Positions 6,138-13,719 of a DNA stretch of 26,038 nucleotides are shown here, piece by piece. The DNA is taken from positions 1 to 26,038 of the IMG/VR virus record IMGVR_UViG_3300032215_000123; one strand, 5' to 3'. The translations under genes were made by a program, and so were the position numbers. Origin of the DNA: a virus. The stretch's first letter is position 1. Each line of letters starts with the position of its first letter. A model generated the notes under the pieces. That model ran no database searches. It saw nothing but the letters and a program-made list of their open reading frames with translations, and was not told the origin of the DNA.

Positions 6138-6579
6138 CCAAAATTGTAGTACTTTTGCTTTCAGTTAATTTGTTAACTGATTTTTCTTCACCAAATTCAA
6201 ATAACCCTGTGTTGATAATTTTAGCCCGTCGATCAGGTTTAGGTTGTAAATGATGTTCGTTATTTAATGTGACTAATGTATGGCACATCTTACATAAGCA
6301 TTCAATGTTAGATTCATCACGATTTCCATTGTTACCATCAATATGATTAATGTCTAATTGTGCTGGATGTAGAATAGTTTTAGATACACAAGGAAATCCA
6401 TAATGACCATCCTTGTTAGCACATCCTTGATCCAGTTTCCATTTATCAACTTGGTGTTTTCGTTTTTTCCTATGTGCCGCACAAACTTGTTTGTTTGTGT
6501 TTTTTGTTTTTGAGTGTTGTCCAACTGTGTTATTACAATTAGGCATAGAACATTTCAAGTGTTTAAGAGGTGATGCCAT
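6127..6579 (-). CDS. HNH endonuclease-like protein
   Basis: A 150-residue protein with an N-terminal Cys/His region (CSMPNC, then VCAAHRKKR) that could bind zinc. An HNH-type core follows: QLDINHIDGNNGNRDESN, then IECLCKMCHTLVTLNNEHH. The D-x-N-H-I-D-G and N...C-x2-C-H pattern is typical of phage HNH nucleases, either free-standing homing-type or packaging/recombination-associated. The start forms TAATG with the previous gene, whose last codons provide GGAG. The C-terminal 30 residues are low-complexity and end ILVDT, whose codons contain the -35 box of the next promoter. Confidence 0.78.
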   Translation of the reverse strand: MASPLKHLKCSMPNCNNTVGQHSKTKNTNKQVCAAHRKKRKHQVDKWKLDQGCANKDGHYGFPCVSKTILHPAQLDINHIDGNNGNRDESNIECLCKMCHTLVTLNNEHHLQPKPDRRAKIINTGLFEFGEEKSVNKLTESKSTTILVDT

Positions 6580-7001
6580 TAACTTATCTCCGCTCTGCCG
6601 TCACCTAAGTCACGGCGATTTAATGTCGGACGCATGAGGTCCGATTCTCTGTTAGTTGGGTCTGCTTGCTGTTGCTCATACACTTCTAAAACTGTATTGC
6701 GACAAACTTGCGTCCACCATCTATCTATGATATCACTATCTTTGTCATCCTTTTTCATCATATAACCAGCCTTGATTAATCGGGCAATGAAAATTTCATT
6801 CCAATCAAGTTCAAAGGCGCCGCTATTGATGTTGTTAGGATCAACATCAACATTTAGAACAGCAACATAGGGTTCACCTGCCTGTGTTGCTTTTTCCTTA
6901 GCCGATAGTTCAACAACCTTTTTTGGTTTAGGTTCTTTGGGTGCAGATTCAGCCTTTACTTCAGGCTTCTTCGAAAATAAGTTCTTTAGTTTGTTCAGCA
7001 T
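6579..7001 (-). CDS. Conserved hypothetical phage protein (140 aa)
   Basis: ATG at 6999-7001 with AAGG nine bases upstream; the start lies inside the 3' end of uvdE (41-base overlap). The N terminus is basic and disordered (MLNKLKNLFSKKPEVKAES..PKPKKVV). It is followed by a conserved-looking block (AGEPYVAVLNVDVDPNN, GAFELDWNEIFIARLIKAGY, DIIDRWWTQVCRNTVLEVYE). I recognise it as a protein family common in T4-like aquatic phages with no assigned role. No membrane or signal segment. Confidence 0.75.
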   Translation of the reverse strand: MLNKLKNLFSKKPEVKAESAPKEPKPKKVVELSAKEKATQAGEPYVAVLNVDVDPNNINSGAFELDWNEIFIARLIKAGYMMKKDDKDSDIIDRWWTQVCRNTVLEVYEQQQADPTNRESDLMRPTLNRRDLGDGRAEIS

Positions 7002-8019
7002 TGTTTTTTACCTTATTTAAGTATGTATCATATAATTTAAAGCTGGCAAGATTTTTAGCCTTTGACTCGCACATGATATCAAAATTATCATAGAATGACA
7101 ATGCCCAGTCGTTAACAGCCTCGTTCCAATAGAAGTCACTATGGGCACGTAGTTTTTGTTTGTTAAAGCCGGCTTCAATCAGCGTACCATAATCGGGTGC
7201 GATGTGTCTGTCAAAGTTGACAAGTACATCTTCCCTAGATACGGAATAGTGCATAGTAGGCCTAACACCGCGCCAACTATCAATAACCTTTTTAACCAAA
7301 TCATCATTACAATCAATGTATTCTCCTGTGTGTATCCAATTATGATGAATGTCCATAACGATTGGCAGTAAGTCAGCCAATTCTAAACAGTCATCTAGTC
7401 CCCAGCTAATTTCTTCGTTCTCGATAGTAATACAATTACGTGCTTCTTGCGAGAGTTTGGTATAGGCTTTACGAATACCTTCAGGACCCTGTCGTCCACT
7501 GATATGCACATTGATTTTGAAATCTTGAAATGTTTTGCCATAGCCCATAAATCTCGCCATATCTGCATGATACTCAAACTCCCGAATACTGTTAGCTACT
7601 ACGTCTTCCCTATCACTTGCTAGAACAACGAATTGGTCTGGGTGCATACTAAGACGAACATTATTCTGTCGTGCAGTCTCACCTAAGGGTGCAAACTGTT
7701 CACTAAGAAATTTCTGATTGTCAGACGAATGCCAGAAGTCAAGAAATTCGGGATGAGTATAAAAACTAAGCATATCACTAGTTAGTCGTAGCATACGCAA
7801 ACTAGGGTCAAGTGTGCTAACCTTTTTAATTAGATTATGAGTATTAGTGATATTGCGTTGTGCAACCTCTAATATCTTATCTTCTGCTACAGCCCGAGAC
7901 TGGCGCTTTGCCCATGCAAGTGTAGTACCACCTGTATTTAATCCTTCGACACTTGCGATTTCGCCCTTCTTGTTAATCTCGGCAAATTTGCAGGCAAAAC
8001 CAATGCGTTTAATAGTCAT
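6961..8019 (-). CDS. uvsE: UV damage endonuclease UvdE/UvsE
   Basis: A 352-residue TIM-barrel UVDE family protein, which nicks DNA 5' of UV photoproducts and other lesions in an alternative excision-repair route. Motifs in order: an IGFACKF-type N terminus, RLSMHPDQF (122-130, His126), NVHISGR (170-176, His172), ITIENEE (198-203, Glu200) and VMDIHHNWIH (221-230, Asp223, His225, His226, His230), the family's metal ligands. Length is typical. I use the ATG at 8017-8019 because an upstream in-frame start (8058) lies before the predicted transcription start of its own promoter. No clear Shine-Dalgarno is visible in the short leader. Confidence 0.92.
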   Translation of the reverse strand: MTIKRIGFACKFAEINKKGEIASVEGLNTGGTTLAWAKRQSRAVAEDKILEVAQRNITNTHNLIKKVSTLDPSLRMLRLTSDMLSFYTHPEFLDFWHSSDNQKFLSEQFAPLGETARQNNVRLSMHPDQFVVLASDREDVVANSIREFEYHADMARFMGYGKTFQDFKINVHISGRQGPEGIRKAYTKLSQEARNCITIENEEISWGLDDCLELADLLPIVMDIHHNWIHTGEYIDCNDDLVKKVIDSWRGVRPTMHYSVSREDVLVNFDRHIAPDYGTLIEAGFNKQKLRAHSDFYWNEAVNDWALSFYDNFDIMCESKAKNLASFKLYDTYLNKVKNNAEQTKELIFEEA

Positions 8020-8048
8020 ATATATTGTGTAAAGTAGTTGAAGTCTTA

Positions 8049-8077
8049 AGTATATCACTGTTCATATTATGTGTCAA
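8049..8077 (-). promoter_or_regulatory. Strong sigma70 promoter for uvsE
   Basis: Minus strand TTGACA (8072-8077), 17-base spacer, TATACT (8049-8054). The -35 is perfect and the -10 has one mismatch. As at 6132-6137, the -35 overlaps the last codons (Val-Asp-Thr-stop) of the upstream gene. Predicted start near 8042, leaving a leader of about 23 bases before the uvsE ATG. Confidence 0.82.
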
Positions 8078-8891
8078 CCGTCAATAATTCCGTTATTGTA
8101 TAGAGTTTTTTCATATATTTTGAAGGATTTGACAAAACTGATACTTCTATGTCACCCTTGCGCCTAGGACCGTATAAAGTGAAGAATTTCACGTTATTTA
8201 TGGATTCAAAGATTTGAACCATTTCTTTAACACTATGTCCGACCCCATGACCCAAATTCTCTAAGTTGTTGCTGGGTTCTTCAATAGCCAACTTAAGGGC
8301 ATGACATATCTCGTTCACATGAACATAGTCTCGTATGCAAGTTCCGTCTTGTGTATCATAGTCTGTACCAAAAATAGTGAAGTCACCCTTAGTGTGGGCT
8401 TGCATTAGATTATACATTAACCCGTCAGGATTGGTTGGTTTGAATCCATCACTGCCGATCACGTTGTAGAATCTAAATGTTGTGTATGGGACTTTATTTA
8501 CTTGACAGAATTCACGAACACAATCTTCAGTTGCTCGTTTACTCACACCATATGCACTTTCACATTTTTCGGCTGCACCTGTACTAGCAAATATAAAGTT
8601 CTTTGTCTTAATATGTTGTAGAATGTTTAGTGTACCAAACAGATTAGTCATGTAATAATCAGTAGGTTGTAGTTCACTCTCACCTACATTGACTAATGCG
8701 GCTAAATGAATGATACAATCAAATTCTTCTTTAACCTTTAGTTGACTTTTGATATCAAGTTTATAATGTTTTTTGATTTTAAATTGCGGATTTACAATAT
8801 CTAGTCCATATACTTCATAATCATCATTAAGCAATTTACTAAGATGACTACCGATATAGCCTGAGTTACCTGTGATTAAAACTTTTTTCAT
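8067..8891 (-). CDS. NAD-dependent sugar-nucleotide epimerase/dehydratase (extended SDR, GalE-like)
   Basis: A 274-residue extended short-chain dehydrogenase. An N-terminal Rossmann NAD-binding loop VLITGNSGYIGSHL (G-x2-G-x2-G, about 4-17) is followed by the expected acid DIKSQ, the motif IIHLAAL (about 60-66), the active-site ASTGAAEKCESAYGVSKRA with Tyr-x3-Lys, and the substrate-binding FRFYNVIGSDG and GTCIRDYVHV. The family converts UDP- or dTDP-sugars (for example UDP-glucose to UDP-galactose). It is shorter than GalE (about 340). It overlaps the glycosyltransferase upstream in an ATGA junction, so the pair probably supplies and uses one activated sugar. Confidence 0.87.
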   Translation of the reverse strand: MKKVLITGNSGYIGSHLSKLLNDDYEVYGLDIVNPQFKIKKHYKLDIKSQLKVKEEFDCIIHLAALVNVGESELQPTDYYMTNLFGTLNILQHIKTKNFIFASTGAAEKCESAYGVSKRATEDCVREFCQVNKVPYTTFRFYNVIGSDGFKPTNPDGLMYNLMQAHTKGDFTIFGTDYDTQDGTCIRDYVHVNEICHALKLAIEEPSNNLENLGHGVGHSVKEMVQIFESINNVKFFTLYGPRRKGDIEVSVLSNPSKYMKKLYTITELLTVDT

Positions 8892-10249
8892 GTAAAACTG
8901 AATAGGTCAAAACCTATTTCCTCTTCTATTGGTTCATAGCTAGGATCCTTAGTTAGGTAAGTTTCCTTGTCTGTATAGATTATACGATACTTGTGTTTAT
9001 TTGTCAATACACTACGAATGTCATCAATGCAAATTAAACTACGATTCAAATCCTTAATGTAATCACTATGTTTGACTGTTGTATGTTCTAATATTTTGGC
9101 TGTGTTACTGTTTGATTGCTTTGGCTTAAACTCATTAAAGCATTCATTCCATTTATGAAATACACCTGACTCTAAGTTTTGTGTATCTTGTAATGCATTT
9201 TTGTCATACCAAGATTTAGCAGTTGGGTAAGCATGATATGCATCCTTAACATCTTCTGCCATTTCTTTTTTGTTAGTTACAAAGAAAAATCTACCTGTAA
9301 AGTTATTAGTCCATCGTTGATTCTCTAAACAGAATGTAGGTAGTTGTGTAATCTGTTCATAGAACGCCATACCATAACTCTCAACTATACTAGGATTGAA
9401 CGCAACTCTTGCACTTGTAATAAAGTCTACTTTCTCTTGACCAATAATACCAACACTAATCTCATAGGGTACACCAATCTTCTTCAATCGTTCTTCGAAT
9501 TTCTTAGCACCATTTGCACTAGTCATTACTTTAGCTGGAAGTTTTGTTTGTTCTATCAAGTCACAAAACAGTTCTGGGTTCTTACCCTCTTCCCAACGAC
9601 CAATAAACAATACACCTTCACGTGGTTTGTGGTGTTCTTCCAGTAATGCTTGTTCGGTAATTGGAATAGGTAAATGATAAGATGATTCATCTAGGTTAAG
9701 CCAATTGTATTTGCTTTGTGTACCAACACATACACCAGGAGTACTAAGTTGTTGTCTCATCAATACATTAGTATTGTATAAGAATGGGTTCTTTGTATCC
9801 TTAAAGATTTGACTTTCTAAATGTGTGTAGGCAATAATTTGGATACAGTCTTCTAGTCCCATTGTGCTTGCTACTTGTACAGTTTCGTATGTATTACAAA
9901 TTAATGCATCATATAGGTTATGCTCTAGTGCTTCAATAATTGCATTACGAAAGTTAGCCATACGCTCATAATTGAAGGTATCACCATACATAAAGATATT
10001 GCTATGAGTGGTATATGGTAGAGACTTAACAGGAGTAATAACTGTAGGCGGCTGAAATTTACCTAGACCTAGCTCGTTGATGAAATCTTGATTCTCTGGA
10101 TTTAGTTCCTTGTCAGTAATGATATCAACTTTGATGTTATGTTGATCCATTAGTTCAATAAAACTCTTAGTGAATTGACCAATACCACCGTGGGGTATAA
10201 GTGTTTGATAACTAACTAAGAAGCCAATTCGTTTATTATATATCCGCAT
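8888..10249 (-). CDS. GT-B (GT4-like) glycosyltransferase with a C-terminal clamp-binding-like peptide
   Basis: A 453-residue GT-B glycosyltransferase. N-terminal loop PHGGIGQFTKSF (19-30); the C-terminal donor domain starts at GVLFIGRWEEGKNPELF (212-228) and has the GT4 signature E-x7-E in SIVESYGMAFYEQI (Glu290, Glu298). The start at 10247-10249 is preferred over 10261 because GAGG lies eight bases before it. The protein ends EEIGFDLFSFT. That tail closely resembles the end of the phage polymerase in this window (TFDDLFSFG) and of the RB69 polymerase, where it binds the sliding clamp. A DNA-directed role, transferring sugar onto a modified base, is therefore plausible; a cell-surface polysaccharide role cannot be excluded. 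Confidence 0.85.
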   Translation of the reverse strand: MRIYNKRIGFLVSYQTLIPHGGIGQFTKSFIELMDQHNIKVDIITDKELNPENQDFINELGLGKFQPPTVITPVKSLPYTTHSNIFMYGDTFNYERMANFRNAIIEALEHNLYDALICNTYETVQVASTMGLEDCIQIIAYTHLESQIFKDTKNPFLYNTNVLMRQQLSTPGVCVGTQSKYNWLNLDESSYHLPIPITEQALLEEHHKPREGVLFIGRWEEGKNPELFCDLIEQTKLPAKVMTSANGAKKFEERLKKIGVPYEISVGIIGQEKVDFITSARVAFNPSIVESYGMAFYEQITQLPTFCLENQRWTNNFTGRFFFVTNKKEMAEDVKDAYHAYPTAKSWYDKNALQDTQNLESGVFHKWNECFNEFKPKQSNSNTAKILEHTTVKHSDYIKDLNRSLICIDDIRSVLTNKHKYRIIYTDKETYLTKDPSYEPIEEEIGFDLFSFT

Positions 10250-10424
10250 TCCATACCTCATCTAATGTGGGTACTGTAACCCAATCTGTCATCTCTGTTG
10301 ACTTAACAAAATGACCATTACTATCTTTTCTGCTATAATCAATTATATCAGTTTTTTGTCTATATTGCAATACTTGTTCGGGTCCATCCCACCCAGCTTG
10401 TATTAACCAGCGCATCTCAATCAT
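10236..10424 (-). CDS. Small hypothetical protein (62 aa)
   Basis: ATG at 10422-10424 abutting the queE stop. The protein (MIEMRWLIQAGWDGPEQVLQ...) ends DWVTVPTLDEVWNADI and looks like a compact W-rich beta protein. Its final codons supply the Shine-Dalgarno of the glycosyltransferase gene and overlap its start by 14 bases. No domain recognised. Confidence 0.68.
   Translation of the reverse strand: MIEMRWLIQAGWDGPEQVLQYRQKTDIIDYSRKDSNGHFVKSTEMTDWVTVPTLDEVWNADI
10254..10261 (-). promoter_or_regulatory. Shine-Dalgarno deciding the glycosyltransferase start
   Basis: TGAGGTAT on the minus strand places GAGG eight bases before the ATG at 10247-10249. The alternative ATG four codons upstream (10259-10261) has no purine-rich sequence in front of it. 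The site lies in the codons of the upstream 62-aa gene. Confidence 0.5.
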
Positions 10425-11273
10425 TTAAGTTCCCCATTCGTTCTTAAAAAGAGGTACTTGAAGTCTATCACTATATCGCCAGCCTTTTTTCATTGCTAAT
10501 TCTGCAACTGTTCTATTATTAAGATTATAAAGTTCGGGGACACCACCGCAAGGCATAAGATACACAGGACCTTTAAAGCCACGTTTACTATATTCATTTA
10601 CTGCTTGTTCTGCTTCTTCTGCATCTTCTTTAGTTGCTATCACAAACTTTAAGTATGTATAACCAGTATTGTAATATTGTTGAACAACTTCAGGGCATAT
10701 AGCATCTTCCCAACTCTCACCACTGATACTTAGTTTAGGACTTACACTAAATGTCACACAATGCAAGAAACGATGCTTCTTCCAATCAGCTAAGAAGTTA
10801 ACTAACTCTGATTCTAACAATTGTGTACCATTAGTTTCAAAAGTCAGTTCTTGTAATCCACGCATATTATCATGTGATAACAATTCAGGATAACTACGTT
10901 GCCAACCTAGTAACGGCTCACCACCCGTGATAACCAAATGCTCATCTTTCCAACGATTATGAGGAAGTAAATCGGTAATAGTATCAACAATAGTATTGGT
11001 GTCGAGAACAGGACTGAGATGTTTGAAGCGTGGATCCCAACTCGCATAGCTATCACATCCAGTAGATACAAGTGGTAATGATTTATAAAATTTAAAACTT
11101 TCTGCATTTTCTGCAATAACATTTCGCTCAACACTTTTTTCTCCTTTAGGCATTCCAAAGCCATCGCATTTAAAGTTACAACCAAATGTGCGTAAGAACA
11201 CACTTGGTACACCCATGTAACGACCTTCACCTTGCACACTATAAAACAATTCTGATATTTTTAATTTACTCAT
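10425..11273 (-). CDS. queE: QueE-type 7-carboxy-7-deazaguanine synthase (radical SAM) with insertion in the Cys motif
   Basis: A 282-residue radical SAM enzyme of the QueE family, which converts 6-carboxytetrahydropterin to 7-carboxy-7-deazaguanine. The start KISELFYSVQGEGRYMGVPSVFLR is diagnostic. The cluster motif begins CNFKC (Cys32, Cys36), but the third cysteine comes much later, at TGCDSYASWDP (Cys73). The usual C-x3-C-x2-C is therefore expanded to C-x3-C-x36-C, with CDS at the position of the usual CDT. VITGGEPLL (about 165-173) is the SAM-binding glycine-rich motif, and TFETNGTQ follows. It sits in one gene string with queD and folE. ATGA overlap with the upstream gene. Confidence 0.9.
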   Translation of the reverse strand: MSKLKISELFYSVQGEGRYMGVPSVFLRTFGCNFKCDGFGMPKGEKSVERNVIAENAESFKFYKSLPLVSTGCDSYASWDPRFKHLSPVLDTNTIVDTITDLLPHNRWKDEHLVITGGEPLLGWQRSYPELLSHDNMRGLQELTFETNGTQLLESELVNFLADWKKHRFLHCVTFSVSPKLSISGESWEDAICPEVVQQYYNTGYTYLKFVIATKEDAEEAEQAVNEYSKRGFKGPVYLMPCGGVPELYNLNNRTVAELAMKKGWRYSDRLQVPLFKNEWGT

Positions 11274-11467
11274 TCTTTAACTTTCTGCGGATAATAATAT
11301 GTACAATCGCTACGTTGTCCGTACCAGTCACTAGCCATACCACCTAGATGTTGTAAACACCATTTAGCACGGTCATGTGCTTGCGGTACAGCCATGGGCC
11401 AGGGCGTGTTGTTGCGGCACTGAATGTACTGCTTGAGATACACATAACTTTGTTCACGACTGTACAT
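11270..11467 (-). CDS. Small hypothetical protein (65 aa)
   Basis: ATG at 11465-11467; its TGA overlaps the queE start. The sequence MYSREQSYVYLKQYIQCRNN...AKWCLQHLGGMASDWYGQRS contains W-C-x3-x-G, faintly like the middle motif of the LRW-tail family, but it ends TYYYPQKVKE without that tail. It lies between queD and queE and is probably translated with them. Function unknown. Confidence 0.65.
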   Translation of the reverse strand: MYSREQSYVYLKQYIQCRNNTPWPMAVPQAHDRAKWCLQHLGGMASDWYGQRSDCTYYYPQKVKE

Positions 11468-11475
11468 TATAGACC

Positions 11476-12015
11476 TTATGCGAATAAATCTTCATTCCAT
11501 TCACGATGACCTTCACGGAAAGCCATGTTTGCTTGTGTCTCACGTACTTCAACACGATAGCACCATAAACGTTCTGCTTCACTTGGTCCCCACATATCTG
11601 GAATATACACTCCATTGACATATTTGTAAAGCATATCGGCTAAACTCTCGCAACCGATTCTTGGGAGAATGGTTAACTTAGCCAATTTCTTTTCTTGTAA
11701 CATTTTGAATGTTTCAAGTTCTGGGTCATCTTGTGCGACTAACAATGTGTGGTCAAATTGATCCTCAAGAATCTTCTTCAACTCTTTTAATCCACCATAA
11801 TCAGCCGCCCAGTTACGAACATCTAAATCGTCTGTTCCGAAATAGAATCGCATACTGAAACTATATCCATGAATCATATTGCAATGACTGTCTGCACGCC
11901 ACTGACGATATGCACATGGGAATGCATCGTGATATTCTTTGGTACTTGTGAATTTATATTGTCTTGCTGAATTCCAACGATGTGTTTGAAATTCGTTTTC
12001 GTTTAAGTTTGCCAT
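11476..12015 (-). CDS. queD: QueD-like 6-carboxytetrahydropterin synthase (PTPS family), altered metal ligands
   Basis: A 179-residue T-fold enzyme that should turn 7,8-dihydroneopterin triphosphate (from FolE) into 6-carboxytetrahydropterin for QueE. Recognisable family elements in order: SHCNMIHGYSF (catalytic Cys45, His49), DYGGLKELKKIL (72-83), QFDHTLLV (86-93), GCESLADMLY (121-130) and VEVRETQ. Two of the zinc-binding histidines look replaced: the usual F-x-A-A-H reads FPCAY, and the HGH motif reads HGY. It has its own strong promoter and AGGAGA five bases before the ATG. The C terminus EWNEDLFA faintly resembles the clamp-binding peptides elsewhere in the window. Confidence 0.85.
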   Translation of the reverse strand: MANLNENEFQTHRWNSARQYKFTSTKEYHDAFPCAYRQWRADSHCNMIHGYSFSMRFYFGTDDLDVRNWAADYGGLKELKKILEDQFDHTLLVAQDDPELETFKMLQEKKLAKLTILPRIGCESLADMLYKYVNGVYIPDMWGPSEAERLWCYRVEVRETQANMAFREGHREWNEDLFA

Positions 12016-12020
12016 GATTT

Positions 12021-12026
12021 TCTCCT
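12021..12026 (-). promoter_or_regulatory. Strong Shine-Dalgarno of queD
   Basis: AGGAGA on the minus strand, five bases before the ATG at 12013-12015. Together with the promoter just upstream it suggests high expression. Confidence 0.75.
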
Positions 12027-12032
12027 ATGTTA

Positions 12033-12061
12033 ATTATAGCATAGGCAGCAGAGTTTGTAAA
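12033..12061 (-). promoter_or_regulatory. Strong sigma70 promoter for the queD-queE string
   Basis: Minus strand TTTACA (12056-12061), 17-base spacer, TATAAT (12033-12038), with TGC directly before the -10 (extended -10). Only one base of the two hexamers departs from consensus. It lies in the 74-base gap between the cytidylyltransferase and queD, with a transcription start expected near 12026. Confidence 0.87.
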
Positions 12062-12089
12062 GCGGGATGATGTCCGTAGGCCGCTATTC

Positions 12090-12554
12090 TTATTTACCTT
12101 TTTTCTGTTCAGCTTCCATAATTCTTTTTCGCAAACTACTGCTACTAAAACTATGGTCACGACCATTATAGATAATCTTAATGTTTCTTCTTTCACAGAT
12201 TTCTTTACCACTGAAATCTTTATCTGCATATTCAATGCCCAGAATACGCACATCAATGGGCAATGTTAATAAAATATCAGATAAATCCTTCTCTGTATTA
12301 TAGATAACAATTTCATCTACCGTGCGTACCGCACTTAAACTGATTTGTCGTTCTACGATACTTTGAATTGGTTCATTCTTTTCCGGTCTATCCCATTGTG
12401 CATTGTTTTGCAATCCGGCAATCAAATAATCACAATGATTCTTTGCCTCACTTAGCATTGCAATATGACCTGCATGTAATAAATCAAATTGACTAAAGGT
12501 AATACCAATAATCAATCCTTTTTCTTTTAGTTCTTTAATCTTATTAAATATCAT
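12090..12554 (-). CDS. Cytidylyltransferase-like nucleotidyltransferase (TagD/RfaE type)
   Basis: A 154-residue protein with the HxGH nucleotidyltransferase signature in ITFSQFDLLHAGHIAMLSEA (His27, His30) and the second nucleotide-binding motif SSSSLRKRI near the C terminus (the I-S-T-T-x-L-R-K-R-I equivalent). It also has RTVDEIVIY in the middle. Relatives transfer CMP or AMP to a phosphorylated small substrate (glycerol-3-phosphate, heptose, ethanolamine). The substrate cannot be told from sequence. Placed between folE and queD, it may activate a group for DNA or surface decoration. ATGA overlap with the upstream gene. Confidence 0.82.
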   Translation of the reverse strand: MIFNKIKELKEKGLIIGITFSQFDLLHAGHIAMLSEAKNHCDYLIAGLQNNAQWDRPEKNEPIQSIVERQISLSAVRTVDEIVIYNTEKDLSDILLTLPIDVRILGIEYADKDFSGKEICERRNIKIIYNGRDHSFSSSSLRKRIMEAEQKKGK

Positions 12555-12751
12555 TTTCGAAACCTCGGCATGTTAGCAGTACCGCCAGCGTATTCAAAAC
12601 TTGACAACATGGGCAATAAACCTGCTAAATCGTCAGCAGGGTGACGCTCAATCATAGGCATACAATCACCGTCTTTGAGCATAAAGTACAATTTCTCAGT
12701 ACCCTCTGCAATTTGATTTTGAAAAATGTGTTCTAAATCTTCAGTATTCAT
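12551..12751 (-). CDS. Small hypothetical protein (66 aa)
   Basis: ATG at 12749-12751, with ATGA overlaps at both ends, in the folE-to-queD string. The sequence begins MNTEDLEHIFQNQIAEGTEK and contains DDLAGLLPMLSSFEYAGG; it ends NMPRFRK. No motif recognised. The doubly overlapping position supports expression as part of the pathway operon. Confidence 0.68.
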   Translation of the reverse strand: MNTEDLEHIFQNQIAEGTEKLYFMLKDGDCMPMIERHPADDLAGLLPMLSSFEYAGGTANMPRFRK

Positions 12752-12984
12752 TCTTCAACTCCAAAATGTTTTTTAATAGCAGTAGCATAAAGATTACTTG
12801 AATGTTCTCCTGCTGATTCTATTTCGTAGGTTTTCCCTTCGTTGATACAGGCTTGCACACATTCCTGAACAGTCAAATGAAATAATCGTTCAATGGCTTC
12901 TTGTGTGTAAGTATCTAACTCTTCCCAACAACCATCTGCTATCAACCCCGATTGATATATCAAGTCATCTAATGCTTTGTTCAT
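12748..12984 (-). CDS. Conserved small phage protein (78 aa)
   Basis: A 78-residue helical protein (MNKALDDLIYQSGLIADGCW...). The block EAIERLFHLTVQECVQACIN, followed by an acidic stretch and ending AIKKHFGVEE, is a pattern seen in many uncharacterised phage proteins. It overlaps folE (ATGA) upstream and the next gene downstream. No function assigned. Confidence 0.72.
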   Translation of the reverse strand: MNKALDDLIYQSGLIADGCWEELDTYTQEAIERLFHLTVQECVQACINEGKTYEIESAGEHSSNLYATAIKKHFGVEE

Positions 12985-13658
12985 TTCTGTCTCGCAATTT
13001 GATAGAACTCTGCACGTGCCGCTGGGTCAGTTTTGAAACCACCACCTAAACGACTTGTAACTGTTGAACTACCAGTATCTTCTACACCACGACTCTTAAC
13101 ACAATAATGTTGTGCATCAATCATAACTGCAACATCTTCTGTATCCAGAATGTATTGTAATGTATGAAAGATTTGTTCAGTTAATCGTTCTTGGATTTGT
13201 GGACGCTTGCTAAAGTATTCTACAATGCGATTGATTTTACTTAAGCCAAGCACTCTGTCTTTAGGAACATATGCTACAGTAGCAAGCCCATCAATAACAA
13301 CAAAGTGATGTTCACAATTGCTTTGTACGTTTACATTACGTTCACATACCATTTCATTGTACTTCATTTTGTTGTCAACAGTAGTACATTTTGGGAATGC
13401 TTCATAATCAAGTCCCCAAAAGATTTCATTGACGTACATCTTTGCAACACGTTTGGGTGTGTCTATCAAGCTATCATCACTTAAGTCTAGACCTAATGTT
13501 TCCATGATACCTTTGAAGTGACTTTCAATCAATTCAATCTTACCTACACGGGACATATGACCTGTATAAGTTGTTGGCGTTTCAACACCCATTTTAACTA
13601 GATGTTCGTGTACTTGTAATCCTAATTCAGGATCTGTTTTTGTCTTATTGTAACTCAT
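12981..13658 (-). CDS. folE: GTP cyclohydrolase I (FolE)
   Basis: A 225-residue GTP cyclohydrolase I, which opens the guanine ring of GTP to give 7,8-dihydroneopterin triphosphate, the first step of pterin and 7-deazaguanine synthesis. Zinc ligands are visible in SNCEHHFVVIDG (Cys115, His118 region) and in HYCVKSRGVED (Cys186); the latter also carries the family's active-site block, followed by SSTVTSRLGGGF. GLSKINRIVEYFSKRPQIQE (138-157) is the substrate-binding segment. GGAGGG lies seven bases before the ATG at 13656-13658. The downstream queD and queE make a DNA-modification role more likely than folate supply. Confidence 0.93.
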   Translation of the reverse strand: MSYNKTKTDPELGLQVHEHLVKMGVETPTTYTGHMSRVGKIELIESHFKGIMETLGLDLSDDSLIDTPKRVAKMYVNEIFWGLDYEAFPKCTTVDNKMKYNEMVCERNVNVQSNCEHHFVVIDGLATVAYVPKDRVLGLSKINRIVEYFSKRPQIQERLTEQIFHTLQYILDTEDVAVMIDAQHYCVKSRGVEDTGSSTVTSRLGGGFKTDPAARAEFYQIARQK

Positions 13659-13719
13659 TTGATAACCCTCCGTTGTGAGTGTTTTGTTTTGACATTTTGT
13701 AACCTTTGTGTTACATCTT

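Noticed and set aside
7187-7214. TTGACA-17-TATGGT inside uvsE
   Set aside because: The -10 matches only four of six bases and the pair lies deep inside a coding sequence with no gene start nearby.
7395-7577. Minus-strand frames inside larger genes (7395-7577 in uvsE, 10907-11239 in queE, 11954-12256, 17036-17278 in dpdA)
   Set aside because: Out-of-frame shadows of strongly supported enzymes.
12062-12085. Hairpin AGCGG...CCGCT after the cytidylyltransferase gene as a terminator
   Set aside because: Only a 5-bp stem with a long loop and no T-run on the transcribed side; it also overlaps the queD promoter region.
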